Source of the DNA: Siderastrea siderea
Lineage: Eukaryota > Cnidaria > Anthozoa > Scleractinia > Rhizangiidae
Reading direction: 5' to 3'
DNA: 64,000 nucleotides
NCBI GenBank assembly: GCA_964030785.1
Contig: OZ034972.1
Span: 12,825,819-12,889,818 of the forward strand
The stretch's first letter is position 1. The number at the start of each line of letters is the position of its first letter. The translations under genes were made by a program, and so were the position numbers. This document shows positions 35,888 through 46,186 of the stretch, in pieces. The notes beneath the pieces are model-generated. The model did no database searches. It was not told the DNA's origin and saw nothing but the letters and a program-made list of their open reading frames with translations.

Positions 35888-38800
35888 GTTGTTTAGGGAT
35901 TTTCTAAGACATCCAGAAATAAGAATAAAATTTGGATTTATCAACTGCGTTGATAAGGTACATTGGCCACCGTAGAGAAATTGATAGCCTGTTCCAGGCG
36001 TTTAGGTTGTGCAGAGCAGCGAAAACCGGTGCGGCGCTAGGGACGGCGCGAGGGAAGACTCTCTCCCCAGCCTCCCCTCGTTTTTTTCTCTTGCTCTCCG
36101 ATTTTTTCTATTTTTCTTTCGCGCGCCGCTTTTTCGCTGCTCACCACAAACTTAACACCTGGAACAGGATAAGAAATTGAAAGCTGACGTTCCGAGCGTT
36201 AGCATTCGCTCTGACGAGGGGCTATAGCTAACGCTCAAAACGTCAGCTTTCAAGTTCTCTACGGTGGCCAATATACCTCATTATTTACTCAGTTGATAAA
36301 TCCAAAACTTTGTGTTTCACTTCCCCACCGACGCAGCTCCACAGTTTCTTTAGCAACTTACCCCCTTCTAAATGCACATACTTGATCTTTTTAGCTTATT
36401 TACAATTCGACTTTGATAGACAAATAGATACTTTTTAGATGCGACCACAATTTTTTTGTCTTCATTTTTAATTCGTCATTAACGGCTGTTTCCTTATCGA
36501 TTTTATTAGTAAAGAATAAGGTTAATTGTAATTTGAAGCTTCACAACTACACCCTCTGAATTGACTTTTCATTGAGTCAGCTCACGATTGTAAAAAACTC
36601 AATACCATTTGCACACCATTTGAAATGCATGGCCGAACTCCTTATTTTCAAGCTTTCTCAAATATGAAATACTTTTCAAAATTATTTTCGCAGAAACACA
36701 ACTATGCCATAACAATAACACAGGAAGGACCGCTGACCCGTACAACTGCTGCAAGTTTATTGAGTGCTCCGATAATCAACGAAAGTCTTGCCCACTTGGC
36801 TTGATGTTCAACAGAACGCTGAAATTATGCGACTGGCCTGAAAAGGTTCACTGCGAAGGTGAGACTGTTACGAGATAGCCCCTTTTCGAATTTGTGTCTG
36901 GTGTGAATTTGTTTGATAATTAGAAGGGGAGCAGAAAGAAACGCGTTTAAATGTTAGAGGTAATGGTCGTTTGTTATTCTGGACTAGGGTCTATCTGTTT
37001 TTGATTGGAAGAACAACTTGGCCGTAATATGTTTCCCCAAAATACAATTTTTTTGGGTTGCCGTTTGCACAGTTTTTCATTAGTTTTTGACAATTTTTAA
37101 CTTTTTTTTCTTTCAATTTCTTCATGGCTTCTGTTTCAATTGTCCAATCAAAACCAATAACTGCAAAAAAGGAGGAGTCGCGAGCGTTGTTATGAACATT
37201 GGGAACTTCGCCCATCACATTTTTTAAAAAGCTATCAATAAAGTATCTTAAAGAAAGATCAACATAGAGTTGAGTGGTAATTTTTGTTTGTTTGTTTGTT
37301 TCGCAGTAAAAATTCGGCAAATTGCCGACGGTGACTGGATAAACGGTGTATACACAGGTTGTCACGTACTGAGCAAGATAAACAAGTTCACAGATGTACT
37401 GGTACTGGCTATAAGTTATTTCAAAAAGAAGGAAGGGGGGAAGTACCTTCAAGAAATTTTAAATCTCTAATGTCAAATTAAAACCTCAAATCTATAATCT
37501 CTCTTTTTTTAAACTTACATGTATGCTGCTTTTTCTTGGGAAAAATATAGATCAGGAACTAATTGCTCCTCACTGAAAATATACTGCCAATTTGGCACTC
37601 AGCGTGTACGCAACTTCATTTTTCCACGTTTCGTTGACTTGCTGAGCCCAGCCGTTTGTCCAGGCCTTTATCCACAAGTGGATTCAGATTAACTTAATAA
37701 GGGAGGAGAGGGAACTCTCTTTGGACAGACGCAAGGAGTAGGGGCGAGCCCATTTCCTATATCTGCCACTGCTATTCCTTGCAGCTTTTAATTTAGGCTA
37801 ACAACATTAGGCTTTTTCAATCAACGTCTTTTAATTTTTTTGTTTTGCTTTTTTTTTGCGTTAAGGCCTGGCGCTTCTTCATATCTACACACTTTATTCC
37901 AAATGGTGGTAAATGGTGTTGATGCTTGTTTGAGGAATGGTCTTTTTCAGCTTTCGCTCGCCCCGATCTCGCGGGGGAAATCATTGTTTGTTCCCTCCTG
38001 ACTATTCACGCATTTGGGTCCTGGAGGAGTAATGGGCTAACACTAGGAAGGAAGAGTTGAATCGAGAAGCATTTGCCTCGTTGCCTAGCTGCACGCCTTT
38101 TGCTGGGATAAAAAAAAATAATGAAGATCACCTTTCTTCTGGAATATGAAAAACCGACAAAACCATTTGGGATGAATTAAGTTAAATGTTTCTTAAAGCT
38201 CCGAAAATTATCGGTTTTGTTTGTTTGTTGTTTTTTTTTTAGTTCAAACGACAAACAAATGCAACTGAAGCGCTGCAAGAGCTTAACAGTATAACCAACC
38301 CCCAGACGAATAAGACATTAAGTGAAACTGTGTTAATGACGAGCCTACACACTCTCCTATGGCTGGTGAAGTTTAACAGCAACATTAACAGTCACATGAA
38401 AGCAGGTGTGTCAGTGACTGAGGATCCAATTGAAAGTAATCCCAGAGTAGTGTACGAAATCGCCAGCAATTTACTGGACGGTGGAAACATCGCTACCTGG
38501 CGAGAAATAGACAGCAAGGTAGGCGTGGTTACCAAAACAACAAAGAATACAAAGGTCAGCAGATCTAGAGTGGATCATTAGGCCGATATTAATTCCTGCT
38601 TTTAACTAATTTCTGTAGCATAAAGCGGCTAGGGTTATATTTGTGGCTGCTTTTAAAGTAAGTGTTTTTATAAGCCCTGGAAAGCCTGCTCTAGTCATTC
38701 GCCATTTAATTCCAACGGCATTATGAGTTTTTCTCACCAGCTCCGACAATAGATTTCGGGTCATTTTGGGATCCGAAACCCGGCACACTACTCTAGCAAT

Positions 38801-41800
38801 TTTCATTTCGTGGAAAGTCACACTTCGATCCACAGGTAGTCCTTGCGGCCGGAGCTTAACCGGATTTCTGTAGCACCCCATCCCCAACCTCGTTCCCAGG
38901 ACTTTTTTCCTAACTTTAAAAAAGGGAAAAACTCCTGGGAACAAGGTTGCCCCATCCCATGCTGGATATGATGCAACTCAATCGCAGGTTTTAATTCGAT
39001 CCTTCTAACACTATCTCAGCTTACCCGAACGGTTCCCCGGGACCAATTTTCCACCTGGGTGCAGGGAAGTAGGATGTCTAAGAAAATGGCAAACCCGGCA
39101 AAGGCTCCAGAGGCTCGTTTAAATCGAAAGTAGTACACGCTGTACACTTGACGGTAGGCAATATTATTATAAGAAAACTAATGTACGTAATGTTGTGTAA
39201 ATGGGTCATTCTCCGTTGTATTGTAAGTTGTATAATTAATTCTGTAGCGTAAATCTTGCAGGTCGGCACTAATTTTTTTTCTTTTTTGCTTTCCTTTTTT
39301 TTCCCCCTTTTTGTATTTTGTTGTTGTGGTTGTCATTGTTGTAGTGTGATTGCAAATTTAAAAAAAAATACACTTGACGGTCGCACCCTCACACATATTT
39401 CCCTGATTAAACAGTGATAATATTGTCTCCTTAATTTTTCAGACTCCTCCCAACACTGTTATATCAAGATTAGTAAAAATACTAGATGACTATGGTTTAC
39501 AGGTTGCGAAGAAGATGGACGAAGTAGAATCATTCTCCACTATTTTGACAGACAATCTCGCAGCGACGATTATCAAGCCTAACTATCGCATGAAGGTAAA
39601 AAGCCTTTTTATATACTTAAGTTGCGCTCGATTGGTCGTATTCCGGAATAAGAAGTGAATAAGAAAACGTTAGAGAACCATTTTACCACCCTCTCATCCC
39701 CATGCCCCTCCCTTCAAAGAGGCACATTCATGCGGCCTGCAAGGCATCCGTGTGCTTTGAGAGGCTTGGGCTCCAGACAAACTCAGTTTGAACCTGTTCT
39801 CCGCAGTGTTAAGGAGAAAGTTAGCCTGTGAACAGGCTCTCTGGTCGGGGAAAGAGCGAAGTCTACGCTCGGCTCGCTTCGCTCGCTGATTTATTTTCGC
39901 GCTTTTCACCACTGCGGAGCCTGTTCACAGGGTTAGGAGAAAGTTTGTTCTTTGTGCGTGAAATTTGCCAGCCAGATGAATAATTTTTTCAAGCGTAGAC
40001 CGTATTGCTTGGTCTGGAGATGTTTCTTTTTGAGAAAACAGTTTAAAGTAACTACATAATCCGAAATCCTTCGGTTTGTTGTCTTCTCGCCGAAAGGGCC
40101 TATAGTTGTTTTATTTTGTATGCACATGTATATCATATGCTTTGTAGGCTTAAGAACTTTTCCGTGCTTGACGTCATCGTAATGCTGAGCGTTAGCGCCC
40201 TTCTGAAGCCTTTGTGCCGTTTATTCTTGCTCCAACGCAATTTAGTTTTGTTGCTGTGTGTCAACGGGTTATCAGATTTATTAATTTGGGGGAAAGGGGG
40301 AGAATTTTGCGTCTTATCAAGGGTTGCCCTTTATTTGGATGGGAACGTGTGCCAGCCTGTAATTGAGGGCCGGAAAATTTGAAATCATGGTGGTCGGTAA
40401 AGGGCTCCGAACTATGATAACGGGACATTTTTGAAACCATGGTACAAGTTTGCTTTACACATTCAAATGAAACGCTAAAAAGGCTTTTTCAGTGATCAAA
40501 TGAGAGTCTTAACTCTCCCCACGGGCTTTTATCTGAGGGTGTGGTCGGAGCGTTTGCGTCTCAAATGTTGGGCCTTATTTCTAAGGGATGTTATTCTGAA
40601 TTTTATATAATGGTCTCACAAGAAATTTAGCAGCTTTATTCTTTTTTGCAGAAACAGGAGAATGAATCGTGTTTCCATCTTCAAGAGAGCTTTGTTTGTC
40701 TCTCCAGCACTATAATTAACAATACCTTGTTTTCTGGGGCAGTGAATATCATCTACTACACCTTGAATGACTTGTTGTTACTTGAGGCCCCAGCTAAGAC
40801 CTACACTACAGACATGCGCAGTAAAGGTTCCTCGACAGTCCGCGCCCACCAACCAGTTCATTCGGTTATCGTGTCAAGTACAATTAGTCCTAGCCTCCAA
40901 CAAATACTGAACGCATCAGTTAGAATTGTCCTGAAGAACAGATACGTAAGTGCATTAGCTAAGTAATAGTAATACAGTCTAAACATGAGTCGGTGAAGTA
41001 TGATCGTCCAGGTGAGTGTAGTTCAGTGAAGGACTGTTTGTGACTACATTGACTGACGTTTCGACAGCCTGAGCGGAAGTCATTATAACAGCCATTGACG
41101 ATTCACACTTCACTTTAATCTCATGATGACTTCCGCTCAGATTGTCAAGACAGCAGTCGATGTCATCACAAACAGTCCTTCTCAGGACTACACTCGCCCG
41201 GACGACCATACTTCACTGATTTATGACATGACTCCTGCGTTCAAACCATTAACAGTGTTACAGTCTAAACTGGAAAACATTTACCGATTACTACATTTTG
41301 TTTTATTGAAGCGTCTCTTTCTTGGCCAGCTACCAAACTATACAGTAGGATAACTGAGCTTCCACAAACAGCAATGGCTCGTTGACTGCTAGTCAACTGG
41401 GCTTTATAAAAATGTCTGTAAATGTGTTTGACATTTATTTTCCTTTTACTGTGTCTTCCCCTGTAACCGTCCTCTTTTTATAAGTCCAAAAGTTGTCTCT
41501 AACGTACCGACTGGCTACGATTGAGCTCTCGGACTTTATGAACGGCTGGCTGGCTCACAAACGTGGGTAAAAAAAATTCTGAGGACGCTTGTTTCCGTTT
41601 TGCTAGAAACCAGATCCTCCCATGAACAAGACGTGTGTGTTCTGGGAATACGAGAATCCAGTGAACACGTGGCTGTCACGTGGGTGTGGCGTGGTTCCAC
41701 AGGAATCTACAAACGACGTCACATCTTGCCTCTGTACACATTTGACTTTGTTTGCAGTTCTTATGGATCCCTATAACATAGAGGTGAGATGGTTAGCAAA

Positions 41801-43648
41801 AAAAAAAACTGTACACTACATATTATACATTCAGACGTATTTCCATTCCTCATTGGCCGAAATACTTTTATAGACCAACTTGGTACAAGACTTACGGGAC
41901 AATCGCCGTCAAAATGGCGGTAACAATGTATAAACAGTCAAGAATTTTCAACGTTTTAGAAGATTATAAGAAAGTCGAAACAAAAAACTTGTAAATGTCT
42001 GCTTAATCGTAACTGATAACATCTCAAGAAAAAACACTGAATCACCGTAGAAAGATCCTAATGAGTAATTAAAATAATTAACAATCTGTTTAAGAAATTT
42101 TTACTAGTTACAGCGGACAGTATAATTGATGAGTTACAAATGGGAAGAAGAAACGGAAACGTGGGACCAAAACAGGGCATGACAGACCCAAGCAGGCTAC
42201 TCATTATTTTAGCCTGTGAACAGGTTCTGCAGTGGGGAAATAAACGCGAAAAAAAAAAAGGCGAGCGAAACGAGTCGAGTGCGGACTGGGGGCTATCATT
42301 ATTTATGGTGTGTTTAGTTCCCTACGGCCTGTCTCTTAGCACTGTTTTGCTTGTTTGCATATGGACAGATATGATATTATGCCAATTCACTCCAATAAGG
42401 CGTCGGACAAACGGATTCAACTTCAGCACGACGTTGAACCGAAGAAAGGCAAATTAAACTAAATAAACATTGCTGTTTACACCTATAAACAAAAGGAAAA
42501 ATTGAGTTAAAAACATTCAACTTCACTCAACCGGGTGGCCAAACGCTTTAAACATGTTGAACTCAGAAATTTTAAAAGGTGTTAAATGGAAATGCTGAAC
42601 CTGTTTGACCAAGGCTTAACTCATTGCTTATTTCACAAGGTTTCCCGCACCCATCGTCGCGCTCTGGAGCTCATATCAACGGCTGGCTGCTCTGTTTCTC
42701 TAGTGGCTTTGACTTGCACCATACTAGTGACATCCATTTTTTGGAAGAAGCTGACGTCTGTCCGCACAAAAGTTTTACTCAACTTGTGTGTAGCTCTCGC
42801 CGCTAGTTGTGTGCTTGTTATCGTCGCTGGCGCAGTTCAAGAACACGAGGTTTGCGCAGAAGTTATTAATCTCGTACCCAGAGTTCCTCAGGCTTCTAGT
42901 TCAGTGGGCTTTTACCTCCCGCTGACCAAGAAGCCTGAGGACCCTGCCTACGAGATTGAGAATTAATATATATGGGAGTATACCAAGAGTTGTTGTTTGT
43001 TGGTTTGTTTTGTTTGGTTCTTGCTTAGGCTGTAAGTTTGACGAGAAAGAGACGGATTAATGCGCCCGCTGTGAATGAGGCAATGACGGAGTAAAGTGGT
43101 TTGCAGTGACTGCTTGTTGAAAAATAACAATAAAGTTTTATGTCTTGTTTTGTACGTTGTTGTTGTTGTTGTTTTTAATGCATTTGTTGGACTTTTTAAA
43201 CTCGTATACCGTTCTCCAGCCAATCAGAGCAAAGAAATTACATTTTTAGCCCTCAGATGCAAAACCTAACGCTAATATTGATTTGGCCTACAGACGTTAC
43301 TCGTTTTATGGTCTTAGGGTGCGACTTTCTGTTTTCCCGCGCACCGAACACCAGTTACATGTCTCTCCGCACTTTTTAATTAATTGCATTTTCATTTGTT
43401 TGCTCTACAGTTTCTTAGTTTGCAGTCTAAATTTCGTAGTCTGTAGTCTAAATCTCCTCCAATTAATTAATTTTTAACATTTTTAAATACACAGATGTTT
43501 TGCAAGGCAATAGCAGTGTTTCTGCACTTCATTTTACTATCCGTATTCTCTTGGATGCTGTGCGAAGGTATTCTACTCTATTGTATCACAACATCTGCGT
43601 TCACAAATCACGAGGACAAGATCAAATATTTTTGCCTTCTAGGATGGG
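33817..43648 (+). CDS. adhesion G protein-coupled receptor with chitin-binding domain, interrupted by the window's viral element
   Basis: Exons placed by AG/GT sites and phase: 33817-33879, about 33965-34011, 36694-36858, 38243-38521, 39443-39595, 40652-40945, 41607-41783, 42640-42849 and 43495-43648. The order of domains is signal peptide (hydrophobic V-L-I-F-L-F-G-L), CBM14 chitin-binding domain, GAIN domain, GPS autoproteolysis site and TM1 to TM3. Exons 1 to 3 fit in phase, as do exons 4 to 9; the phase change between 36858 and 38243 means at least one exon there is not identified. TM4-TM7 are not in the host sequence before the element begins at about 43.8 kb, so they lie beyond 64 kb if the gene is intact. 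The layout is that of the ADGR/LNB-7TM family, a surface receptor split at the GPS and signalling through a tethered agonist. Confidence 0.85.
35855..35887. repeat. (TTTA)n microsatellite
   Basis: Eight or so perfect copies of TTTA in an adhesion GPCR intron. Confidence 0.9.
35931..36306. mobile_element. nested MITEs
   Basis: The outer ends TTTGGATTTATCAACTG...CATTGGCCACCGTAGAGAA and TTCTCTACGGTGGCCAAT...CAGTTGATAAATCCAAA are inverted. Between them sits a second element (35984-36169) with AGCCTGTTCCAGG / CCTGGAACAGG ends. The outer element's own core, TAGCTAACGCTCAAAACGTC, follows it. Confidence 0.8.
36694..36858 (+). CDS. CBM14 / peritrophin-A chitin-binding exon of the adhesion GPCR
   Basis: The exon encodes the CBM14 pattern of six spaced cysteines: L-C-H...G-R-T-A-D-P-Y-N-C-C-K-F-I-E-C, then C-P-L-G-L-M-F-N and L-C-D-W-P..V-H-C-E. 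The G-x-x-A-D-P and C-D-W-P signatures are both present. It is bounded by TTTCGCAG and GTGAGA and enters in phase with the preceding exon. In a receptor ectodomain it would bind chitin or a similar glycan. Confidence 0.85.
38243..41783 (+). CDS. GAIN domain and GPS exons of the adhesion GPCR
   Basis: Four phase-0 exons (38243-38521, 39443-39595, 40652-40945, 41607-41783) encode the GAIN region. Exon one has the helical N-L-L-D-G-G-N-I-A-T-W of GAIN subdomain A; exon two, helices ending in L-A-A-T-I-I; exon three, the beta-sandwich. The last has the GPS: C-V-F-W-E-Y, a W-L-S-R-G-C-G-V-V turn and S-C-L-C-T-H-L-T-L-F-A-V-L. Cleavage in this family falls between the L and T of H-L-T, and all key residues are present, so self-cleavage is expected. 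Confidence 0.88.
38885..38949. repeat. small MITE with CAACCTCGTTCCCAGGA ends
   Basis: CAACCTCGTTCCCAGGA is mirrored by TCCTGGGAACAAGGTTG around a short T/A-rich centre, in an adhesion GPCR intron. Confidence 0.8.
39831..39936. mobile_element. MITE with TTAGCCTGTGAACAGGCTC ends
   Basis: Inverted ends TTAGCCTGTGAACAGGCTC and GAGCCTGTTCACAGG flank a CG-rich core with CTCGCTTCGCTCGCTG. It is related to the element at 28008. A one-ended relative starts near 42212. Confidence 0.8.
40983..41230. mobile_element. palindromic MITE with AGTCGGTGAAGTATGATCGTC ends
   Basis: The left arm (40985-41100) is mirrored by the right arm (41120-41230), sharing GACTTCCGCTCAG, ACAAACAGTCCTT and GACCATACTTCACTGA. 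The centre is near 41105. Confidence 0.8.
42640..42849 (+). CDS. TM1-TM2 exon of the adhesion GPCR
   Basis: A 70-codon exon with R-R-A-L-E-L-I-S-T-A-G-C-S-V-S-L at TM1 and L-L-N-L-C-V-A-L-A-A-S at TM2, both typical of class B2 receptors. Donor is GAG/GTTTGC. Confidence 0.85.
42864..42966. repeat. short MITE with TAATCTCGTACCCAGAG ends
   Basis: TAATCTCGTACCCAGAGTTCCTCAGGCTTCT is mirrored by AGAAGCCTGAGGACCCTGCCTACGAGATTGAGAATTA (written here in broken form: CCTCAGGCTTCT / AGAAGCCTGAGG and TCTCGTA / TACGAGA). It lies just after the TM1-TM2 exon. Confidence 0.8.
43495..43648 (+). CDS. TM3 exon of the adhesion GPCR, last exon before the insertion
   Basis: Encodes the family hallmark F-L-H-F-I-L-L-S-V-F-S-W-M-L-C-E-G-I-L-L-Y of TM3 and leads into TM4 (L-L-G-W-G). 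The donor GTAAGT is intact. The next exon is not found within the roughly 140 host bases that remain before the viral element. Confidence 0.9.
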
Positions 43649-43849
43649 GTAAGTAATTTAATCTCAATAGTGCAACATGCTGCGTATTTGTATTGCTTTT
43701 ATCTGATTTCTGGCAATGCATTCTTTATTGCAAAACTGACTTTTAGAGGTATTTTTTAAATACTTATTAGTAGTACATTGCGCTCAGATAGGACTTTTCC
43801 TGGCTTCTGATTGGTCGAGAGGAAATCAATGACGTCACCGGAACCGGAA

Positions 43850-44400
43850 GTGACCGGAAGTGTCTGGAACCGGAAGTCACGTGTTTTAGGATGGGAAACC
43901 GCTGAGCAGTAGGAAAAAAAAGATCGCGGGCTCATGCAACCGGAAGTCACGTGTTTTGAGATGGGAAACCGCTGAGCAATGTGAAAAAAGGATCGTGGGC
44001 TCAAGGGGAAGTAAAACCGCTGAGAAAACGCGGGCTCCAAGTCCAAAGTCCAATTTTGGGAACGGGGGGTAACCCTTGGAGTAAAAACAACACAAAATGA
44101 ATAAATCACGTTTATTGCGTTTGTTTACAATAACTGAGAACATGGTTTTTTTTTTTTCCTGAGTGTTCCTTAATAGAGGGTTGACGATCTTGTTTGGGCT
44201 TTCACTGGTAGCCATAGGGGTAGGTGTTGAAGGTGCGGGGATCGATGACTCTTTTGTCATACACCAAGCGATACCATTTGTGTTGGGGTTGAGTGAGCAA
44301 GGTTCATCTTGGACGGCATGACGTCGTAATGCAACTGGAATGGGAAACCGCTGGCGAGTGTGAAAAAAGGATCGTGGGCTCAAGGTGGGTTAAAACGGAA
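43850..44400. repeat. element left-end repeats with GGAAACCGCTG...GATCGTGGGCTCA unit
   Basis: Three copies (about 43870-43935, 43940-44010, 44338-44396) of a 60-70 base unit: AACCGGAAGTCACGTGTTTT, then GATGGGAAACCGCTG, an A-run, GGATCGTGGGCTCA. Extra ACCGGAAGTG copies precede them. The array sits where a terminal repeat would be expected. The ACCGGAAGT core equals an ETS-family site and CACGTG an E-box, so a promoter or origin role is possible. A minus-strand AATAAA is at 44111-44116. Confidence 0.75.
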
Positions 44401-44435
44401 GGTGTTGCAATCATCAACTTCTTAAGGAGGACTCT

Positions 44436-44740
44436 CATACTCTGCTTGATTTGATAATATGAGTGTTTCTATTAGTTCCTTTTTGATAATATGAGTTCCT
44501 ATTTAATAATATAAGTTCCTTTTTGATAATATGAGTGTTCCTTTATGATGAGTTCCTTTTGATAATACGAGTGTTCCTTTTGATGAGTTCCTTTTTGATA
44601 ATATGAGTCTTCCTTTATGATGAGTTCCTTTTGATAATACGAGTGTTCCTTTTGATGAGTTCCTGTTTAATAATATGAGTGTTCCTTTTTGATAATATGA
44701 GTGTTCCTTTTTGATGAGTTCCTTTTGATGAGTTCGAGAC
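44436..44740. repeat. minisatellite, GATAATATGAGTGTTCCTTTTTGATGAGTTCC unit
   Basis: About ten imperfect units of 18-36 bases alternating GATAATATGAGTGTTCC and TTTTTGATGAGTTCC. The open frame on its minus strand is only a product of the repeat. Confidence 0.85.
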
Positions 44741-44785
44741 CAACAGCCGAAACAGAGAACCATTCACCAGTGAGTTCATCTGATC

Positions 44786-45103
44786 ATGGCCTCTAAGCCA
44801 GAAGAAGAAGAAGCAGGTCCTAGTGGCCTCGCTACACGCGAGATCATGTCATTGCTTGGACTAGAGATGCCCGATTCAGAGCCAAAAGAGACGACGGCGG
44901 GGCCCAGTTGCCTTAGCCACCACGAGGTGCAGTCCCGAAATAGTCAAAGCGGTCGAAATGGGGGAGGAGGAGGAGATCCAAGCAAGCAAGCAAGAATGTC
45001 AAGTAAACATCAATGGCTTGGATTGAGCCATCAGACCAAAGGATCAACCACTTGTTTGGTTTCTGGACTGAGGACTGGATCATCGATGAGTGTGAAAACA
45101 TGA
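44786..45103 (+). CDS. short protein copying the N-terminus of the element's DNA polymerase
   Basis: A 105-residue frame whose first 30 or so residues parallel the start of the polymerase at 60970: both have A-G-P-S-x-L-A-T-R..E-I-M-S-x-L-G-L-E followed by acidic D-S-E. Homology extends upstream to the shared TTCATCTGATCATG at the start codon. The middle is a G-rich linker and the end has no counterpart. No clear TATA box is seen before it. It may be a regulatory decoy gene, an alternative first exon, or the relic of a truncated second copy. It lacks the LxCxE motif of the polymerase copy. Confidence 0.5.
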   Translation: MASKPEEEEAGPSGLATREIMSLLGLEMPDSEPKETTAGPSCLSHHEVQSRNSQSGRNGGGGGDPSKQARMSSKHQWLGLSHQTKGSTTCLVSGLRTGSSMSVKT

Positions 45104-45116
45104 AATGGGACGGTGG

Positions 45117-45266
45117 TTTTTATAGAGAAAGAAGGGGATCACGTGGGAGGGAAGGGGCCAATGAGAGAAAGGCCCCATCATGCTTTGGGAGGGGAAGAGG
45201 TGGGGGGACCCCCCTCCCCCCTCCTTAGATAGACCATGGTGCATTGCGCGGATCGGGGTATATAAG
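45117..45266. promoter_or_regulatory. bidirectional promoter, inverted copy of the 60.8-kb promoter
   Basis: TATAAAAA on the minus strand (45117-45124) and TATATAAG on the plus strand (45259-45266) flank a CACGTG E-box, a CCAAT box (CATTGGCC read on the minus strand) and a G-rich run. The whole block is the reverse complement, with changes, of 60771-60936. The plus-strand TATA lies 70 bases before the ATG at 45330. The minus-strand TATA faces only a short frame (45101-44913) that I do not trust. Confidence 0.7.
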
Positions 45267-45329
45267 TCAAGGGAGGCCCCAGGACGTCACTCTTAGCTTT
45301 GAGCCGGTGCTGAGTAAACTTTTGTCGCT

Positions 45330-45851
45330 ATGTCGTCAACAAGAAGAACGTTGGGGTCCCTGTTGAGCTTTGTGAATGTGAATGGTGAGGGGAGTTTGCA
45401 GAGGAGAGTGAGGGAGACAACCCCTGTGGAACGGCATACAAGGCGTATGTACGAGAGGCGAGAAGAAGCGTGGCGGGGTTTAACCAAACAGAGCGTGGCC
45501 GGCTTCATACGTTTGTTTATGCTGTGCTTTGTGGAGGTGGAGAACGGGGTGAGTTTACAACGAGACACCTGCCGCATGCTGAAGAAGACGTTAGTGAAAC
45601 GCATCATCCCATGGATTTACAAGTGGTTGGTGTTTAGCATGGATGAAATGTACTGGCCGATTTCGTTGGCAGATTTTCGAGAACTCGACCATTACTTAGC
45701 GGAGCACATGCCGCGTGTCCAGAAAGAGGACGAATGGGCCACCGTAGCATATTTCTTTAAAGAAATGGTGAAACAAAGAGAAGAGTATGCACACATGGAA
45801 CAAATGGAGAAGGAAGCCATGGAGGCTGTGCGTCGGTGTTTAGGACAATGA
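45330..45851 (+). CDS. unknown element protein, 173 residues
   Basis: I do not recognise this protein. The N-terminal third is basic with an R-H-T-R-R-M-Y-E-R-R-E-E segment. The middle is hydrophobic/amphipathic (G-F-I-R-L-F-M-L-C-F-V-E-V, W-I-Y-K-W-L-V-F), and the C-terminus is an acidic helix rich in E, M and K that could form a coiled coil. The ATG at 45330 follows a TATA box at 45259 with 70 bases between. Its place next to a promoter duplicated from the polymerase region suggests an early or regulatory gene, but that is inference. It is followed by an AT-rich terminator-like region. Confidence 0.6.
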   Translation: MSSTRRTLGSLLSFVNVNGEGSLQRRVRETTPVERHTRRMYERREEAWRGLTKQSVAGFIRLFMLCFVEVENGVSLQRDTCRMLKKTLVKRIIPWIYKWLVFSMDEMYWPISLADFRELDHYLAEHMPRVQKEDEWATVAYFFKEMVKQREEYAHMEQMEKEAMEAVRRCLGQ

Positions 45852-46186
45852 ACATTTTTTTTTTATTTTCTGGGGACATTTGTTTTTTATTGTGAGTCAA
45901 GACGCATGTGAGTCAAGACCAACTATTTATGATGAACGTGCAAACTCAGTGTTGTCAGTTTTTTAAAATTTTAATTAAAAAGAAGAGTTGATGTTTTTTA
46001 CAAAGGGTGGTCTGTGTTCTTTGCCACGCGGGGTGGGGCGCTCCTATTGACAATTGGAAAAGCTATCTACAGTTTGAAAAAATAAAAAATAAAAAAGAAA
46101 GCTATGTACAATTGGAAAAAATAAAAACTAAAAGAAAAGCTATGTACAGATTGAAAAATAAAAAACTAAAAAATGACTATGTACAA
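45852..46186. other. convergent intergenic region with A-rich tandem repeat
   Basis: T-runs at 45850-45870, then at 46060-46195 three to four copies of a 40-50 base unit based on GCTATGTACAATTGGAAAAAATAAAAA. It lies between convergent genes and holds several AATAAA motifs usable as plus-strand polyadenylation signals. Confidence 0.7.

Noticed and set aside
37306..37345. Possible small exon of the adhesion GPCR between CBM14 and GAIN
   Set aside because: AG/GT sites and entry phase fit, but it does not repair the phase change to the next exon and has no hormone-receptor-motif cysteines.
43886..44383. 165-residue minus-strand frame at the element's left end
   Set aside because: It runs across the GGAAACCGCTG repeats; repeated peptide phrases follow from DNA repeats, though the nearby minus-strand AATAAA leaves a small doubt.
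44503..44763. 86-residue serine/lysine repeat frame on the minus strand
   Set aside because: Translation of the minisatellite, with no domain or promoter.
44913..45101. 62-residue minus-strand frame facing the duplicated promoter
   Set aside because: Lies opposite the 44786 frame, starts only 16 bases after a TATA box and has no recognisable features.
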